Of a DNA stretch of 64,000 nucleotides, positions 10,634-23,125 are shown in pieces (the first letter of the stretch is position 1; each line of letters starts with the position of its first letter). The position numbers and the translations under genes are program-made. The stretch is from Idiomarinaceae bacterium (GTDB lineage Bacteria > Pseudomonadota > Gammaproteobacteria > Enterobacterales > Alteromonadaceae), in contig NYWU01000033.1 of the NCBI GenBank assembly GCA_002685255.1, forward strand, positions 62,001-126,000. The letters run 5' to 3'. Below the pieces are notes generated by a model, which ran no database searches, was not told the DNA's origin, and saw nothing but the letters and a program-made list of their open reading frames with translations.

Positions 10634-11974
10634 ATGGCGCAGTTTTTTAAGCCCAATGGCCGCAAAAAATCCACATCGAATTATGTATTAACAGGTACTG
10701 CAGATGCGCTCGACCATCAGGGACGCGGTGTGGTCAGGATATCAAAGCAGGGCAAAAGTCGAGTTTATTTTGTTCCACAATTGCTACCGGGCGAGACCGC
10801 TCAATTTAAGGTGACCGGACAACAAAATATCGAATTGCTTGCACGCCAAAGCACTGCCGCAGAACGACGTCAGGCGCCATGCCCCTACTATGACGACTGC
10901 GGAGGGTGTGACTTACAGCACATTAATGAAACGCACCAGCGCCGCCATAAACAGCAAGTAGTGACTGAACTGTTCGCAAAAATGGCAGGAATGAAGAAAG
11001 AGCTACCGTGGCATGACACGTTAATCGCTGATGATTGGCAATATCGTCGGAAAGCACGTTTAGCGATTTATCAACGTGCTACCAAACAACCCTGGCGTCT
11101 GGGATTTCGGGCACACGCGAGTAAACACATTGTTGATATTCCTCAATGCGCGGTTTTAGACAGTGAACTTAATCGCCTAATAACCGACTTTCGGAAGATG
11201 CTAGATAGTGCACAACTGGGTCCTAAGATCGGCCATGTCGAGCTCATTAAAGCACCCGCTGCACAGCTATGTTTGCGCATTACTCAGCCCTTGAGTTCGG
11301 AACAGACGCAACAACTCGAAGCGTTTTCCACAACAAGTGAATGTGCCGTTTGGTTGGATAATGGACAACAGCTTAAAGCGTTGAGCCAAAATGCGATCTG
11401 TTTCGATGAGACCATTGATGGTGATCGGCTAGTATTCATGCCTGGAGACTTTATACAGGTAAACGCTCGAGTTAATCAGCAAATGGTAAAGCAAGCTGTT
11501 AATTGGTTAGCGCCACAAGCCGACGATGAAATCCTTGATCTGTTCGCGGGCATTGGCAACTTTACTTTGCCGTTGGCACGTCGCGCAAAGTCGGTGACTG
11601 CTGTGGAAGGCGTATCAGCAATGACCAAACAATTAGCTGCTAATGCGACGACAGCAAACCTCAGTAATGTTTACGCACACACTTTTGATCTGGGTACCAA
11701 TGAAGTGAGTCGCTTATTGGAGAAAGGCTACCAACGTATTCTTCTCGATCCCGCACGGGCTGGTGCAGAAGCGGTTTGTCAGTGCATTGCAAAACTGCAG
11801 TCAGATAAACAACCTGAGCAAATTGTGTATGTTTCGTGCTCGCCGGATACGCTGGCTCGAGACAGCCGTTGGTTATTGGATAACGGCTATGAGATTGCGC
11901 ATATCAGTTTAGTTGACATGTTTGTACAAACACATCACATTGAAACAATGGTGAGCTTCAAAAAGGTAGTATAA
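10634..11974 (+). CDS. rlmD: 23S rRNA (uracil-1939-C5)-methyltransferase RlmD
   Basis: Methylates U1939 of 23S rRNA using S-adenosylmethionine. Domains in order: N-terminal TRAM-like RNA-binding fold (about 15-75); an iron-sulfur cluster site with cysteines C83, C89, C92 (CPYYDDCGGC) and C172; and the Rossmann methyltransferase domain with LDLFAGIGNF (301-310), LDPARAGA (371-378) and the catalytic cysteine C402 in YVSCSPDTLARD. All four cluster cysteines and the catalytic cysteine are present. Length is 446, against 433 in E. coli. It sits immediately upstream of relA, a common arrangement in gammaproteobacteria. Confidence 0.96.
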   Translation: MAQFFKPNGRKKSTSNYVLTGTADALDHQGRGVVRISKQGKSRVYFVPQLLPGETAQFKVTGQQNIELLARQSTAAERRQAPCPYYDDCGGCDLQHINETHQRRHKQQVVTELFAKMAGMKKELPWHDTLIADDWQYRRKARLAIYQRATKQPWRLGFRAHASKHIVDIPQCAVLDSELNRLITDFRKMLDSAQLGPKIGHVELIKAPAAQLCLRITQPLSSEQTQQLEAFSTTSECAVWLDNGQQLKALSQNAICFDETIDGDRLVFMPGDFIQVNARVNQQMVKQAVNWLAPQADDEILDLFAGIGNFTLPLARRAKSVTAVEGVSAMTKQLAANATTANLSNVYAHTFDLGTNEVSRLLEKGYQRILLDPARAGAEAVCQCIAKLQSDKQPEQIVYVSCSPDTLARDSRWLLDNGYEIAHISLVDMFVQTHHIETMVSFKKVV

Positions 11975-11978
11975 AGTC

Positions 11979-14150
11979 ATGGTCCATGTTCGCAGTACAC
12001 ATGTTGATGATCCGCAGTATCAGGACGCGGCACAACACTGGTTAGTCAGTGTCAAAGATGTCAACACACTGGAAGAAACCGCGAACATGCTCGCCAAGCG
12101 CTATTCGGATCACGCTGATGCCTTACTCAAAGGTAAGGAGATGGTGGAAATCTTAGCGCCACTCAATCTTGATACTGAATCCTTGCTCGCAGCATTGTAC
12201 GCGCCGCTGGTTGATAAGGTGACGCTTGATGTTGAGGAATTGCCTATTGAGCGCTCCTTGAAGGTGTTACTACGCAATGTCCAGCAAATGCAGAATATTT
12301 CCGAGTTGCAGTCCTTTCAACATGGCCAACCTGATGGCGCGCAAATCGATAACGTGCGGCGCATGCTGTTGTCTATGGTTGAAGATGTTCGCGCGGTGCT
12401 TATTAAGCTTGCCGAGCGCATCTGCTTTCTGCGCGAGGTAAAAAATGCGGATGAGGAGACACGCGTACTAGCGGCTAAGGAGTGCGCAGAAATATACGCG
12501 CCCTTGGCCAATCGTTTGGGTATTGGACAGCTCAAATGGGAATTGGAAGATATCGCCTTTCGCTACCTGCATCCCAAAACCTACAAAAGCATCGCACAGC
12601 AGCTCGATGAGCGGCGTTTAGATCGCGAAAGTTATATCCATGATTTTGTCGAGGACTTGCAACATTCGTTGCAAGAGCAGGGCATAATCGCTGATGTGTA
12701 CGGCCGTCCCAAACATATCTTTTCGATTTGGCGGAAAATGCAGAAGAAGCACCTCAGTTTCGAGCAGCTATTTGATATTCGTGCTGTGAGAATTTTGACG
12801 CATTCGTTGAAAGACTGTTACGCCGCGTTAGGGGTTGTGCACTCACGTTGGCGCCATTTATCTTCGGAGTTTGATGATTATGTGGCTACGCCAAAACCGA
12901 ACGGCTACCAATCGATCCATACGGTCGTCGTTGGTCCCGACAATAAAAATGTCGAAATTCAAATTCGTAGCCATGAAATGCATGATGATGCCGAACTCGG
13001 TGTTGCTGCACATTGGATGTACAAGGAAGGTGCGCAAGCAGGCAAACGGCATGGCTTTGAAGAAAAAATAGCATGGCTGCGTAAGCTCTTAGCTTGGCAT
13101 GAAGACATGGCCGGGAGTGACTCATTAGTTGAAGAGATACGTTCCCAGGTGTTTGAAGATCGGGTCTATGTGTTCACGCCGAAAGGTGAGGTCATTGATC
13201 TACCTGCGGGGTCTACGCCGTTGGACTTTGCTTATTATATCCATAGTCAGGTGGGCCACCGCTGTGTCGGTGCGAAGATCGATGGCCGCATCGTGCCTTT
13301 CACGTATCAACTGCAAAATGGCGATAAAGTCGAAATACTGACTCAGAAAAGCGCACAACCGCGCCGTGATTGGTTAAATCCGCAGATGGGCTATCTGCAT
13401 TCTTCGCGCGCACGCAGTAAAGTACATACCTACTTTAAAAAGCAGGATCGCGACAAGAATTTACAAGCCGGCAAAGAGCTATTAGAGCAGGAACTCAGCA
13501 AATACGGCTTGAATTTAAGTGCTGCCAGTAAAGCGCTTGAACGCTTTAACGTAAGCCACTTAGATGACCTATTGGCAGCTATTGGTGCGGGCGATATCCG
13601 GCTCCACCAAGTGGTCAACTTTATTAAGCCGGCACCGACGGAAGAACAGCAGCTCGCCCGCATTAAAAAGCGCACCGCACAGTCGAGTAAGCCTGTCGGT
13701 GGAACCTCCGAAGTGACCATCGAAGGGATTGGTAACTTAATGATGCAGTTTGCGCGCTGTTGCCAACCGATCCCCGGCGAACCGATTCGTGGATTTATAA
13801 CCCAAGGGCGTGGCGTTTCGGTTCATCGGCAAGACTGCGATCAATTACAGCATCTGCTCTCGCAACATCCTGAACGGGGCATTGAAGTGTCTTGGTCTGC
13901 TCGCACGCAGAAAGAGTATCGCGCGTCGGTTCGTATTTCAGCGTTGGATAGAAATGGCTTATTGCACGATATCACCAGTGTTCTGGCCAACGAAAAAGCA
14001 GCGGTATTACAAATGGACAGTGAGTCAGATGCGCAGTCGCAGTCGGCGACCATTTGGCTGAAGTTAGCGGTTAAAAATAATCAGGCGTTGCAAAAGATCA
14101 TTCAGCATTTACGCCAATTACCCGGCATTGAACAAGTTCAAAGGAGTTAA
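11979..14150 (+). CDS. relA: GTP pyrophosphokinase RelA, (p)ppGpp synthetase I
   Basis: Ribosome-associated stringent-response enzyme that makes (p)ppGpp when uncharged tRNA accumulates. The N-terminal hydrolase-like domain (about 1-200) lacks the His-Asp pair needed for hydrolysis, the usual state of RelA as opposed to SpoT. The synthetase domain follows, with YGRPKHIFSIWRKMQKK (241-257) and TPKPNGYQSIHTVVVGP (304-320). Then come a TGS domain (about 395-460), a cysteine-containing region (FARCCQPIPGEPIRGF) and a C-terminal ACT domain (about 640-720). Length is 723 (E. coli 744). It lies four bases after rlmD and five before mazG, so a relA-mazG unit is likely. Confidence 0.97.
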   Translation: MVHVRSTHVDDPQYQDAAQHWLVSVKDVNTLEETANMLAKRYSDHADALLKGKEMVEILAPLNLDTESLLAALYAPLVDKVTLDVEELPIERSLKVLLRNVQQMQNISELQSFQHGQPDGAQIDNVRRMLLSMVEDVRAVLIKLAERICFLREVKNADEETRVLAAKECAEIYAPLANRLGIGQLKWELEDIAFRYLHPKTYKSIAQQLDERRLDRESYIHDFVEDLQHSLQEQGIIADVYGRPKHIFSIWRKMQKKHLSFEQLFDIRAVRILTHSLKDCYAALGVVHSRWRHLSSEFDDYVATPKPNGYQSIHTVVVGPDNKNVEIQIRSHEMHDDAELGVAAHWMYKEGAQAGKRHGFEEKIAWLRKLLAWHEDMAGSDSLVEEIRSQVFEDRVYVFTPKGEVIDLPAGSTPLDFAYYIHSQVGHRCVGAKIDGRIVPFTYQLQNGDKVEILTQKSAQPRRDWLNPQMGYLHSSRARSKVHTYFKKQDRDKNLQAGKELLEQELSKYGLNLSAASKALERFNVSHLDDLLAAIGAGDIRLHQVVNFIKPAPTEEQQLARIKKRTAQSSKPVGGTSEVTIEGIGNLMMQFARCCQPIPGEPIRGFITQGRGVSVHRQDCDQLQHLLSQHPERGIEVSWSARTQKEYRASVRISALDRNGLLHDITSVLANEKAAVLQMDSESDAQSQSATIWLKLAVKNNQALQKIIQHLRQLPGIEQVQRS

Positions 14151-14155
14151 CAATC

Positions 14156-14935
14156 ATGCAAGCAGTGGGTATCGAGGCGCTCAAACAGGTTATGCAGCAG
14201 CTACGCGACAAACAACACGGCTGTCCGTGGGACCTCAAACAGACTTTTGAGTCGTTGCTACCCTATACCATCGAAGAAACCTATGAGGTGGTCGACGCGA
14301 TCAATGGGGGCGATCGCGCAGCGATGAAAGATGAACTCGGTGACTTACTGTTTCAAGTCGTATTTTATGCGCAACTTGGAGAGGAAGAGGGAAGCTTTGA
14401 TTTTGAGGCTATTGCTCAGCATACCGCCGATAAACTAATACGCCGTCATCCGCATGTGTTCGAGCAAACCGACGGTGCTTTATCCGATGCCGAGATAAAG
14501 CAACAGTGGGAAGCGATAAAACAACAAGAGCGTAAAAGCCAGCAAGCAGAAACTGTCTTTAAAGATATTCCAAGTCAGTTACCGAGTGTGCTAAAAGCCG
14601 CTAAGCTTCAAAAGCGAGCGGCTTCTGTAGGCTTTGACTGGACGGAAGAAGAACCCATTTATGCAAAGGTTTATGAAGAGATCGATGAGGTTCGCACTGC
14701 CGAAAACGATGACCACCTGGAAGAAGAAATCGGTGATTTATTATTTGCGGTGATTAACCTTGCTCGTCACAAGCAAGTGAACCCAGAACGTGCGCTTCAG
14801 AGAGCGAACAATAAATTTGTGCAGCGCTTTCAAGCGATTGAAGCGATACTAAGCGCCCGTGAACAAGCGGCGGAAGAAATGTGTTTTGGTCTAATTGAAG
14901 CACTTTGGCAAGAGGTAAAATCGGCGCAAAAGTGA
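14156..14935 (+). CDS. mazG: Nucleoside triphosphate pyrophosphohydrolase MazG
   Basis: All-alpha NTP pyrophosphohydrolase that hydrolyses canonical and aberrant nucleoside triphosphates; in E. coli it also affects ppGpp levels and survival under starvation. The 259-residue protein has two tandem MazG domains. The first contains CPWDLKQTFESLLPYTIEE, EETYEVVDA and DELGDLLFQVVFYAQ; the second contains EEIDEVRTA and EEIGDLLFAVINLAR. Both acidic metal-binding sets can be seen. Length matches E. coli (263). The ribosome site AAGGAG precedes it within the end of relA. The link with relA is conserved. Confidence 0.96.
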   Translation: MQAVGIEALKQVMQQLRDKQHGCPWDLKQTFESLLPYTIEETYEVVDAINGGDRAAMKDELGDLLFQVVFYAQLGEEEGSFDFEAIAQHTADKLIRRHPHVFEQTDGALSDAEIKQQWEAIKQQERKSQQAETVFKDIPSQLPSVLKAAKLQKRAASVGFDWTEEEPIYAKVYEEIDEVRTAENDDHLEEEIGDLLFAVINLARHKQVNPERALQRANNKFVQRFQAIEAILSAREQAAEEMCFGLIEALWQEVKSAQK

Positions 14936-14944
14936 TGCTTTTGT

Positions 14945-14973
14945 TTGTAGAAATGGGCGCGCTTAGGTATACT
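14945..14973 (+). promoter_or_regulatory. Probable sigma-70 promoter of pyrG
   Basis: In the 89-base gap between mazG and pyrG, TTGTAG (14945-14950) and TATACT (14968-14973) are separated by 17 bases, a good housekeeping promoter match. The expected start is near 14980, giving a leader of about 45 bases. I see no attenuator structure in the leader. Confidence 0.55.
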
Positions 14974-15021
14974 ATTTTCCCGTCTTAAGAAATCCCTACA
15001 TTGACCTGACCAACTGGGTAA

Positions 15022-18596
<3,575 letters not shown>

Positions 18597-18600
<4 letters not shown>

Positions 18601-19406
18601 ATGCCATTGGCTTCCATTTCGATGCGTGAAGCCGCACCGTAAATCAGGCTTGCATCACCTTCGAGCTCACCCTCAGGTGTGGTGGTTGGCCAGAGTTCGT
18701 CGAGTCCCTGAATAACCTTACGCGTTTCTGCGATAGCCTCTTCGGCTCCTGCTTGTTGCGCCTCAGACAACGCATCGAGACGGCTTAACGCGATTTGCTG
18801 AAATCCATACGCGTCTTGAAACTCATGCACATTAACCACTTGGTTTTGTTTGATACCAATGGCGTACTCATCAGCTGAGGTGAGTAACATGCTGGCGATA
18901 CTTTTTAGTACTTCCGCTGCGGTCATTGATGCCAAAGGTTCGTTAGCCGCAATAGCGTCTTTTAATGCGGCGTAGTTTTCCATTACGACGGCCTTATCGG
19001 CATCATTATTGACGCTATCGGCTAAATCGCTCAATGGTTTTGCGAAGCCCGGTAGGTCGCGCGCTTCGAAGGCACTCACTAAGCCCGCGTAGAGCTCATC
19101 ACCGGGGTGTTTCATGTGGGTCTTCGCCATTTCTAGATGACCTTGCTCATAAAGCTTCATGCCGACCCATAAATGACCACGTATTAAACCAAGTTGCGCT
19201 AAAAACGCTGAATCATTGGTGGTTAAATCCACGCTCACCGCACCTTCACCTTCGCCTTCCATCATTGGACCCGGCGCAGTGAGTAAGGTAGCGGGGGCTA
19301 GGCTGGTATGTGGACTGGTTGTCGCAACGGCACCGTGACTGATGACCACCGAGGCACCAATCGCCGAACTGACCGCAATCCAACTCTTGCGTTTTTCTCT
19401 CATCAT
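18597..19406 (-). CDS. Exported protein of unknown function, probably iron-linked
   Basis: Function not recognised. The ATG at 19406 (or 19403) has AAGGA just upstream, while the open frame reaches further back to 19469 across the regulatory region. The product of about 269 residues has a signal peptide (basic MMREKRKS, hydrophobic IAVSSAIGASVVISHG, then AVA). The mature part is mainly helical, with LIRGHLWVGMKLYEQGHLEMA, THMKHPGDELYAGLV and an acidic Gly-Glu stretch (MMEGEGEGA). The histidines of GHLWVG, GHLEMA and THMKHP could bind metal, in the manner of periplasmic helical metal-binding proteins, but no GxHxxE imelysin motif is seen. It diverges from piuC across a Fur-box-like site, which suggests a part in iron handling. 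Confidence 0.75.
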
Positions 19407-19448
19407 GGAATCCTTGTTTTTGCTCAATGTTATTTCAGTTATAATCTC

Positions 19449-19467
19449 AAAAATGATAACTATTCGC
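19449..19467. promoter_or_regulatory. Fur-box-like operator between divergent iron-linked genes
   Basis: The 19 bases AAAAATGATAACTATTCGC match the Fur consensus GATAATGATAATCATTATC at 13 of 19 positions, including the core ATGATAA and ATT. It lies just downstream of a perfect TATAAT (19440-19445) reading toward piuC, where a bound repressor would block transcription, and upstream of the opposite gene. By analogy with piuC homologues, which are iron-repressed, both genes may be induced when iron is scarce. Confidence 0.55.
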
Positions 19468-19489
19468 AAATAAAAGGTATGTTCTCAAT

Positions 19490-20146
19490 ATGATTATCCA
19501 CTTACAGCAAGTCATCGATAAACCCACCATTGATGTAATTAACGAGAAACTTGCTCAGCATACCTTCACTGATGGCAAATTATCCGCGGGGGCAGGGGCT
19601 AAATCTGTTAAAAACAATCAGCAATTGAGTGTTGACCAAAAAGCGCAAGGACTGGTTGATTTTACGCTTCAGCGCATGCTGAGAAACCCCTGGGTGGAGG
19701 CTGCTTTACGTCCGAAGACAATTGCACGAAGCATGATCAATCGCTATCAAAATGAGCAAAGTTATGGTGTTCATGTGGATGACGCACTCATGAATCAAGC
19801 GCGCACCGATATCTCTTTTACACTTTCGTTATCTGCGCTTGATGAGTACCAAGGTGGTGCATTGACGATAGAGGAACATAGTGGTGAACGAAGCTGGCGC
19901 TTAGATGCGGGGGATGTGCTGATCTATCCAAGTCACTTTTTGCATCAGGTAGAGCCTGTGACTGCAGGTCAACGTACTGCGTTAGTCGGTTGGTGTCAGA
20001 GTTGGGTAAGAGATGCTCAGCAGCGTGCCTTATTGTTTGATATGCAGCAAGCCGTTATGCAAGAATTCGAAACTCAGGGACGCAGTGAACAATACCTTCT
20101 GCTCTCAAAGAGCTATCAAAACCTGTTGAGAATGTGGATGGATTAA
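19490..20146 (+). CDS. piuC: Fe(II)/2-oxoglutarate-dependent PKHD-type hydroxylase (PiuC/YbiX family)
   Basis: Member of the PKHD-type hydroxylase family, found beside TonB-dependent siderophore receptors in many bacteria; the natural substrate is not established. The iron ligands of the jelly-roll fold are visible: H95 and D97 in YGVHVDDALM, and H152 in HFLHQVEPV. An arginine that would hold 2-oxoglutarate follows in GQRTAL (R162). Length of 218 is close to E. coli YbiX (225). No TonB receptor gene is adjacent here, unlike the usual piuA-piuC pairing. A Fur-like site lies 22 bases before the start, and TAAAAGG is a reasonable ribosome site. Confidence 0.88.
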   Translation: MIIHLQQVIDKPTIDVINEKLAQHTFTDGKLSAGAGAKSVKNNQQLSVDQKAQGLVDFTLQRMLRNPWVEAALRPKTIARSMINRYQNEQSYGVHVDDALMNQARTDISFTLSLSALDEYQGGALTIEEHSGERSWRLDAGDVLIYPSHFLHQVEPVTAGQRTALVGWCQSWVRDAQQRALLFDMQQAVMQEFETQGRSEQYLLLSKSYQNLLRMWMD

Positions 20147-20220
20147 TTATGAATTCACGATACAATGCACTTAATTAGGGCACCTCATTAGGTAGCCTAA
20201 CTGATTGTGATTAAGGATAT

Positions 20221-21558
20221 TTGCTGTTGCTAGATAGGTTTAAAGGATTACAACTTAATTTTCTTCATGGTTTGTTAGTCGTTGTATTTTTGGTCGGCGT
20301 CGCTTGTGTCGAGTGGGTCATTAATTTAACGACATCGCAGTATCAGCAACTTAAAAACAACCGAGCAACGACGGAATTAGTCGGTATTCGCTCGCAAATG
20401 GAGCAATTGTTTGGTGAGGCGTCGCGTGCCGCCTTTGCATTTTCCTCATATTTTTCCGTGCAGCCTGTAACTGAACCCGTCAACACGCGCTTGCTCGCGG
20501 TTTCTATTCTTAAAGAGAGCCCTGTGGTCAAGCGAGTATCCGTTTGGCGTAACCAAGATTTATTATTCGCTTATCCAATAACGCCCGCGATGACATTGTG
20601 GACTAGCCAAGCACCCAAGCAATATGATCTGTCGTCGCCTGCGGCGCAGTTATTTGAAAACTATCAGGTTTCTTCGCCTCGCTTAGTGGAAAATGGTGGT
20701 TTAGCGTTGGATGTGACCTTGCCTATCTATACCAGACACTTCACTTTCTCAGGATTTTACTGGGGCTCGGTGCGGCTATTGGTTGATATATCAGAAATCA
20801 TGCGACGCGTTCGTGAAGGAAGTGCTGCGGACTACGAGCTCGCATTAAGCCGAGCCTCGGTCGAAAAGCTCGGTGAAGAGGTTTTTCTCGGCAACCCTGA
20901 TATTTTAAACACGGCGGACGCGACCACTGAACTTGATGTATTTAATGAAACCTGGCAGGTCCATGCGCGCGCTAAACATATGAATCAAGAAGTGCAGGGA
21001 ATGGGCTGGTTACGTTTTTTTGGTTATGCCGGAGTCATTGTATTAGCTGCCGTCATCGCGTTATTGAGCCGCAGTTATCGGGCGTTGCACCAGCAAGCAC
21101 GGACAGATGTACTGACAGGGTTGTTAAATCGAAGAGCCCTAACACAACGTTTTAAGGCGTTAGCCCTGCGTAACGATACACCTTTAGAGGTTATCTATAT
21201 TGACTTGAACAAATTTAAGCCGATCAATGACCACTACGGACATGCTGTTGGCGACCGTTTTCTGATGCATGTTGCATCCATATTAAATACTTACGTGAAC
21301 GCCAAAGAAGCCGGACGTATTGGTGGTGATGAGTTTGTCGTGTTACGTCCCCTCAAGTCGAGTGAAGTTGGCAACACCGATAGTGTCAGAGCTATCGTTG
21401 ACCACCTACGCGAGCATCCTTTTGTGTTCGAGAAAGGGGAGTTAACTATCCACGCCAGTGTTGGCCGTGCAGAATTCCCCGCTGAGGGGCGTTCGCTTGA
21501 GGAACTCTTACACGTAGCCGATGAACGTATGTACGAGGACAAAAATAAAGACGTTTAG
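20221..21558 (+). CDS. Membrane-bound GGDEF diguanylate cyclase
   Basis: Predicted diguanylate cyclase making cyclic di-GMP from two GTP. The start is a TTG at 20221, or another TTG at 20227 with better spacing from AAGGA (20213-20217); no ATG is available nearby. A first membrane segment lies at about residues 14-36, a periplasmic sensory region of about 210 residues follows with no domain I can name, and a second segment lies at about 258-280. The GGDEF domain has RTDVLTGLLNRRAL and an intact GGDEF at 368-372. The stretch before it, NAKEAGRIGGDEF, lacks the RxxD inhibitory site, so product feedback is probably absent. The stop interlocks with that of the opposite gene (TTAG). Confidence 0.9.
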   Translation: MLLLDRFKGLQLNFLHGLLVVVFLVGVACVEWVINLTTSQYQQLKNNRATTELVGIRSQMEQLFGEASRAAFAFSSYFSVQPVTEPVNTRLLAVSILKESPVVKRVSVWRNQDLLFAYPITPAMTLWTSQAPKQYDLSSPAAQLFENYQVSSPRLVENGGLALDVTLPIYTRHFTFSGFYWGSVRLLVDISEIMRRVREGSAADYELALSRASVEKLGEEVFLGNPDILNTADATTELDVFNETWQVHARAKHMNQEVQGMGWLRFFGYAGVIVLAAVIALLSRSYRALHQQARTDVLTGLLNRRALTQRFKALALRNDTPLEVIYIDLNKFKPINDHYGHAVGDRFLMHVASILNTYVNAKEAGRIGGDEFVVLRPLKSSEVGNTDSVRAIVDHLREHPFVFEKGELTIHASVGRAEFPAEGRSLEELLHVADERMYEDKNKDV

Positions 21559-22217
21559 TCTTCGTTGTCATTTCGATGTAGGCGTCGGTATATAACGAAT
21601 GAGTAAACTGTGGGTACAAGTGCAAGGGCTACAATAAGTGCGATAAAGAGACTTTGCGGGATGGTCCACCAAGCCCTCGATACCAATACCGCGCCAATAA
21701 TCACGAAGCAGTAGCTGCCCATGCGGTGTGTTTTGTACCAAACTTCATCACTGGCCAATGTCCAAGGCGTGCGAATACCAATAAAGAAATTCTTACGCAG
21801 CTTACCTAAGTAATTACCTAAACAGATGAATAGGACGCCGACACCCACCATGATGATGGTTGGTAACTCGAGTTCTACACCGAGCGCAACACTCAGTTGG
21901 GCAACCTGAATAAGCAAAAGGAAGCCTAACATCAAGTTGGTAATTAAGCCGATGGTCGTGCGAAAACTATCTATGCTGTAGCCTTTGGGTGACAGCACGT
22001 GAAGACATTCCATGAGCGCCCAAAGCGCGATCATAAGCAGTGTCATCAGCCAAGCACCAAGCGGTTTGGACTGATAATCGTCAACTTCCCCAGCGAAGTT
22101 CCAATGACTAGGGATTTCTTGTGGCAGCTGCTTATAGATTGCAGCCACAAAAACGGCGCTTAGTACTATGAATAACCAGCTTATCCAGCGATGCTTCGAT
22201 GAGAGCGTAAGGATCAT
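21555..22217 (-). CDS. SdpI-family membrane protein (DUF1648 plus SdpI region)
   Basis: Polytopic inner-membrane protein of 220 residues related to Bacillus SdpI, the immunity and signalling protein against the SdpC toxin. The N-terminal DUF1648-like part (LPQEIPSHWNFAGEVDDY) is followed by membrane segments and the SdpI region with NFFIGIRTPWTLASDEVWYKTHR, the family signature. Six or so membrane segments can be drawn. It overlaps the upstream regulator by four bases (ATGA), the same pairing as sdpR-sdpI in Bacillus. No sdpA/B/C toxin genes are present, so the immunity role is not established here; such orphan pairs are common and their ligand is unknown. Confidence 0.88.
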   Translation of the reverse strand: MILTLSSKHRWISWLFIVLSAVFVAAIYKQLPQEIPSHWNFAGEVDDYQSKPLGAWLMTLLMIALWALMECLHVLSPKGYSIDSFRTTIGLITNLMLGFLLLIQVAQLSVALGVELELPTIIMVGVGVLFICLGNYLGKLRKNFFIGIRTPWTLASDEVWYKTHRMGSYCFVIIGAVLVSRAWWTIPQSLFIALIVALALVPTVYSFVIYRRLHRNDNED

Positions 22218-22489
22218 GAATCCTCCTTATGAGAAAATAGATCGAACAAGATCGCCATGACCTCTTCGGCGACTGAACTATTAAGCGAGTAAATGAGTTG
22301 TTGACCGCGGCGCTCGCGTCGCACGAGCTCAGCATTTAGCAACAAAGCTAAATGGTGCGACAGAGAAGCTTTAGTTATTGAAAACTCCTCACTCAGCTCA
22401 CCCGCACTCTTTGAACCAGCGCGCAACGCTCGGAGAATATTCCTGCGCGTGCCGTCGGCGAGTGCTTTGAACACCAGTTGTTGTTTCAT
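22214..22489 (-). CDS. ArsR-family transcriptional regulator (SdpR-like)
   Basis: Small winged-helix repressor, 91 residues. The sequence MKQQLVFKALADGTRRNILR is the typical ArsR start. The recognition helix region ITKASLSHHLALLLNAELV and the wing RRERRGQQLIYSL are clear. There is no cysteine, so it is not a classical metal sensor; it resembles SdpR, which is inactivated by sequestration at the membrane by SdpI. It is the first gene of a two-gene unit with the SdpI-like gene. No good Shine-Dalgarno precedes the ATG. A perfect 13-base inverted repeat 21 bases upstream is the probable autoregulatory operator. Confidence 0.9.
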   Translation of the reverse strand: MKQQLVFKALADGTRRNILRALRAGSKSAGELSEEFSITKASLSHHLALLLNAELVRRERRGQQLIYSLNSSVAEEVMAILFDLFSHKEDS

Positions 22490-22509
22490 TGAGACAATAT
22501 CACTATTAG

Positions 22510-22541
22510 TTAGATATTTAGATAATAGTCTAAATATCTAA
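22510..22541. promoter_or_regulatory. Perfect 13-bp inverted repeat, probable operator of the ArsR/SdpR-like regulator
   Basis: Arms TTAGATATTTAGA (22510-22522) and TCTAAATATCTAA (22529-22541) are exact reverse complements around a six-base spacer. The repeat lies between the regulator's start (22489) and the divergent acetyltransferase (22589), where it would overlap the promoters of either gene. Size, symmetry and AT-rich core suit binding by one or two ArsR-family dimers. There is no T-run, so it is unlikely to be a terminator. Confidence 0.75.
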
Positions 22542-22588
22542 AGTTACAAGTTTGAGTTATGATTGTATCCTATCTTTAAGGACGCGTT

Positions 22589-23125
22589 ATGAAACTGATA
22601 TCGACTTGGCAAACGGAAAGACTCGTGATTAGACCGCTTAAAAGGACTGATGCAGAGTTTATACTCAAACTACTTAATGAGCCTGAATTCATTAAACAAA
22701 TTGCTGATAAGCAGGTTAGAACCATTGATAACGCCGTCAACTATATTGAAACAGGCCCCCAATCGCAGTATCGCCAGCATGACTTGGGCTTGATGTTGAT
22801 AGAACAAAAGCAGGGGGGTAGGCCGATTGGATTAATAGGGTTATTAAAGCGTGATTTTCTCGGCGACCCCGATATCGGTTATGCACTATCTAATGCGTTC
22901 ACCGGGTATGGCTACGCGATCGAGGCGGCAGTATCGTTAATGCACCGAGTGGCAACGCATACTGAGTTTAGTCGTATCAATGCGATTTGTAACCCAACGA
23001 ATGAAGCTTCTCTGCATTTGTTAGATAAACTGGGTTTTGTAAAACAAGGTATGATCGAGTTGCCCGATGATGGGCAACCCGTGGTGCTTTTGGAAACCTT
23101 TGTTGTGCGCGATGGACGAGGTTAA
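22589..23125 (+). CDS. GNAT-family N-acetyltransferase (RimJ/RimL type)
   Basis: Acetyl-CoA-dependent transferase of 178 residues; substrate unknown. TERLVIRPLKRTDAEF is the standard opening of RimJ/RimL-like proteins. DIGYALSNAFTGYGYAIEAA holds the acetyl-CoA pyrophosphate-binding loop in a slightly altered form, and NPTNEASLHLLDKLGFVKQG is the conserved end of the fold. The ribosome site AAGGACG is well placed. It stands alone on this strand, downstream of the palindromic operator, and its stop interlocks with that of ilvE (TTAA at 23122-23125). It could share regulation with the ArsR-type gene. Confidence 0.88.
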   Translation: MKLISTWQTERLVIRPLKRTDAEFILKLLNEPEFIKQIADKQVRTIDNAVNYIETGPQSQYRQHDLGLMLIEQKQGGRPIGLIGLLKRDFLGDPDIGYALSNAFTGYGYAIEAAVSLMHRVATHTEFSRINAICNPTNEASLHLLDKLGFVKQGMIELPDDGQPVVLLETFVVRDGRG

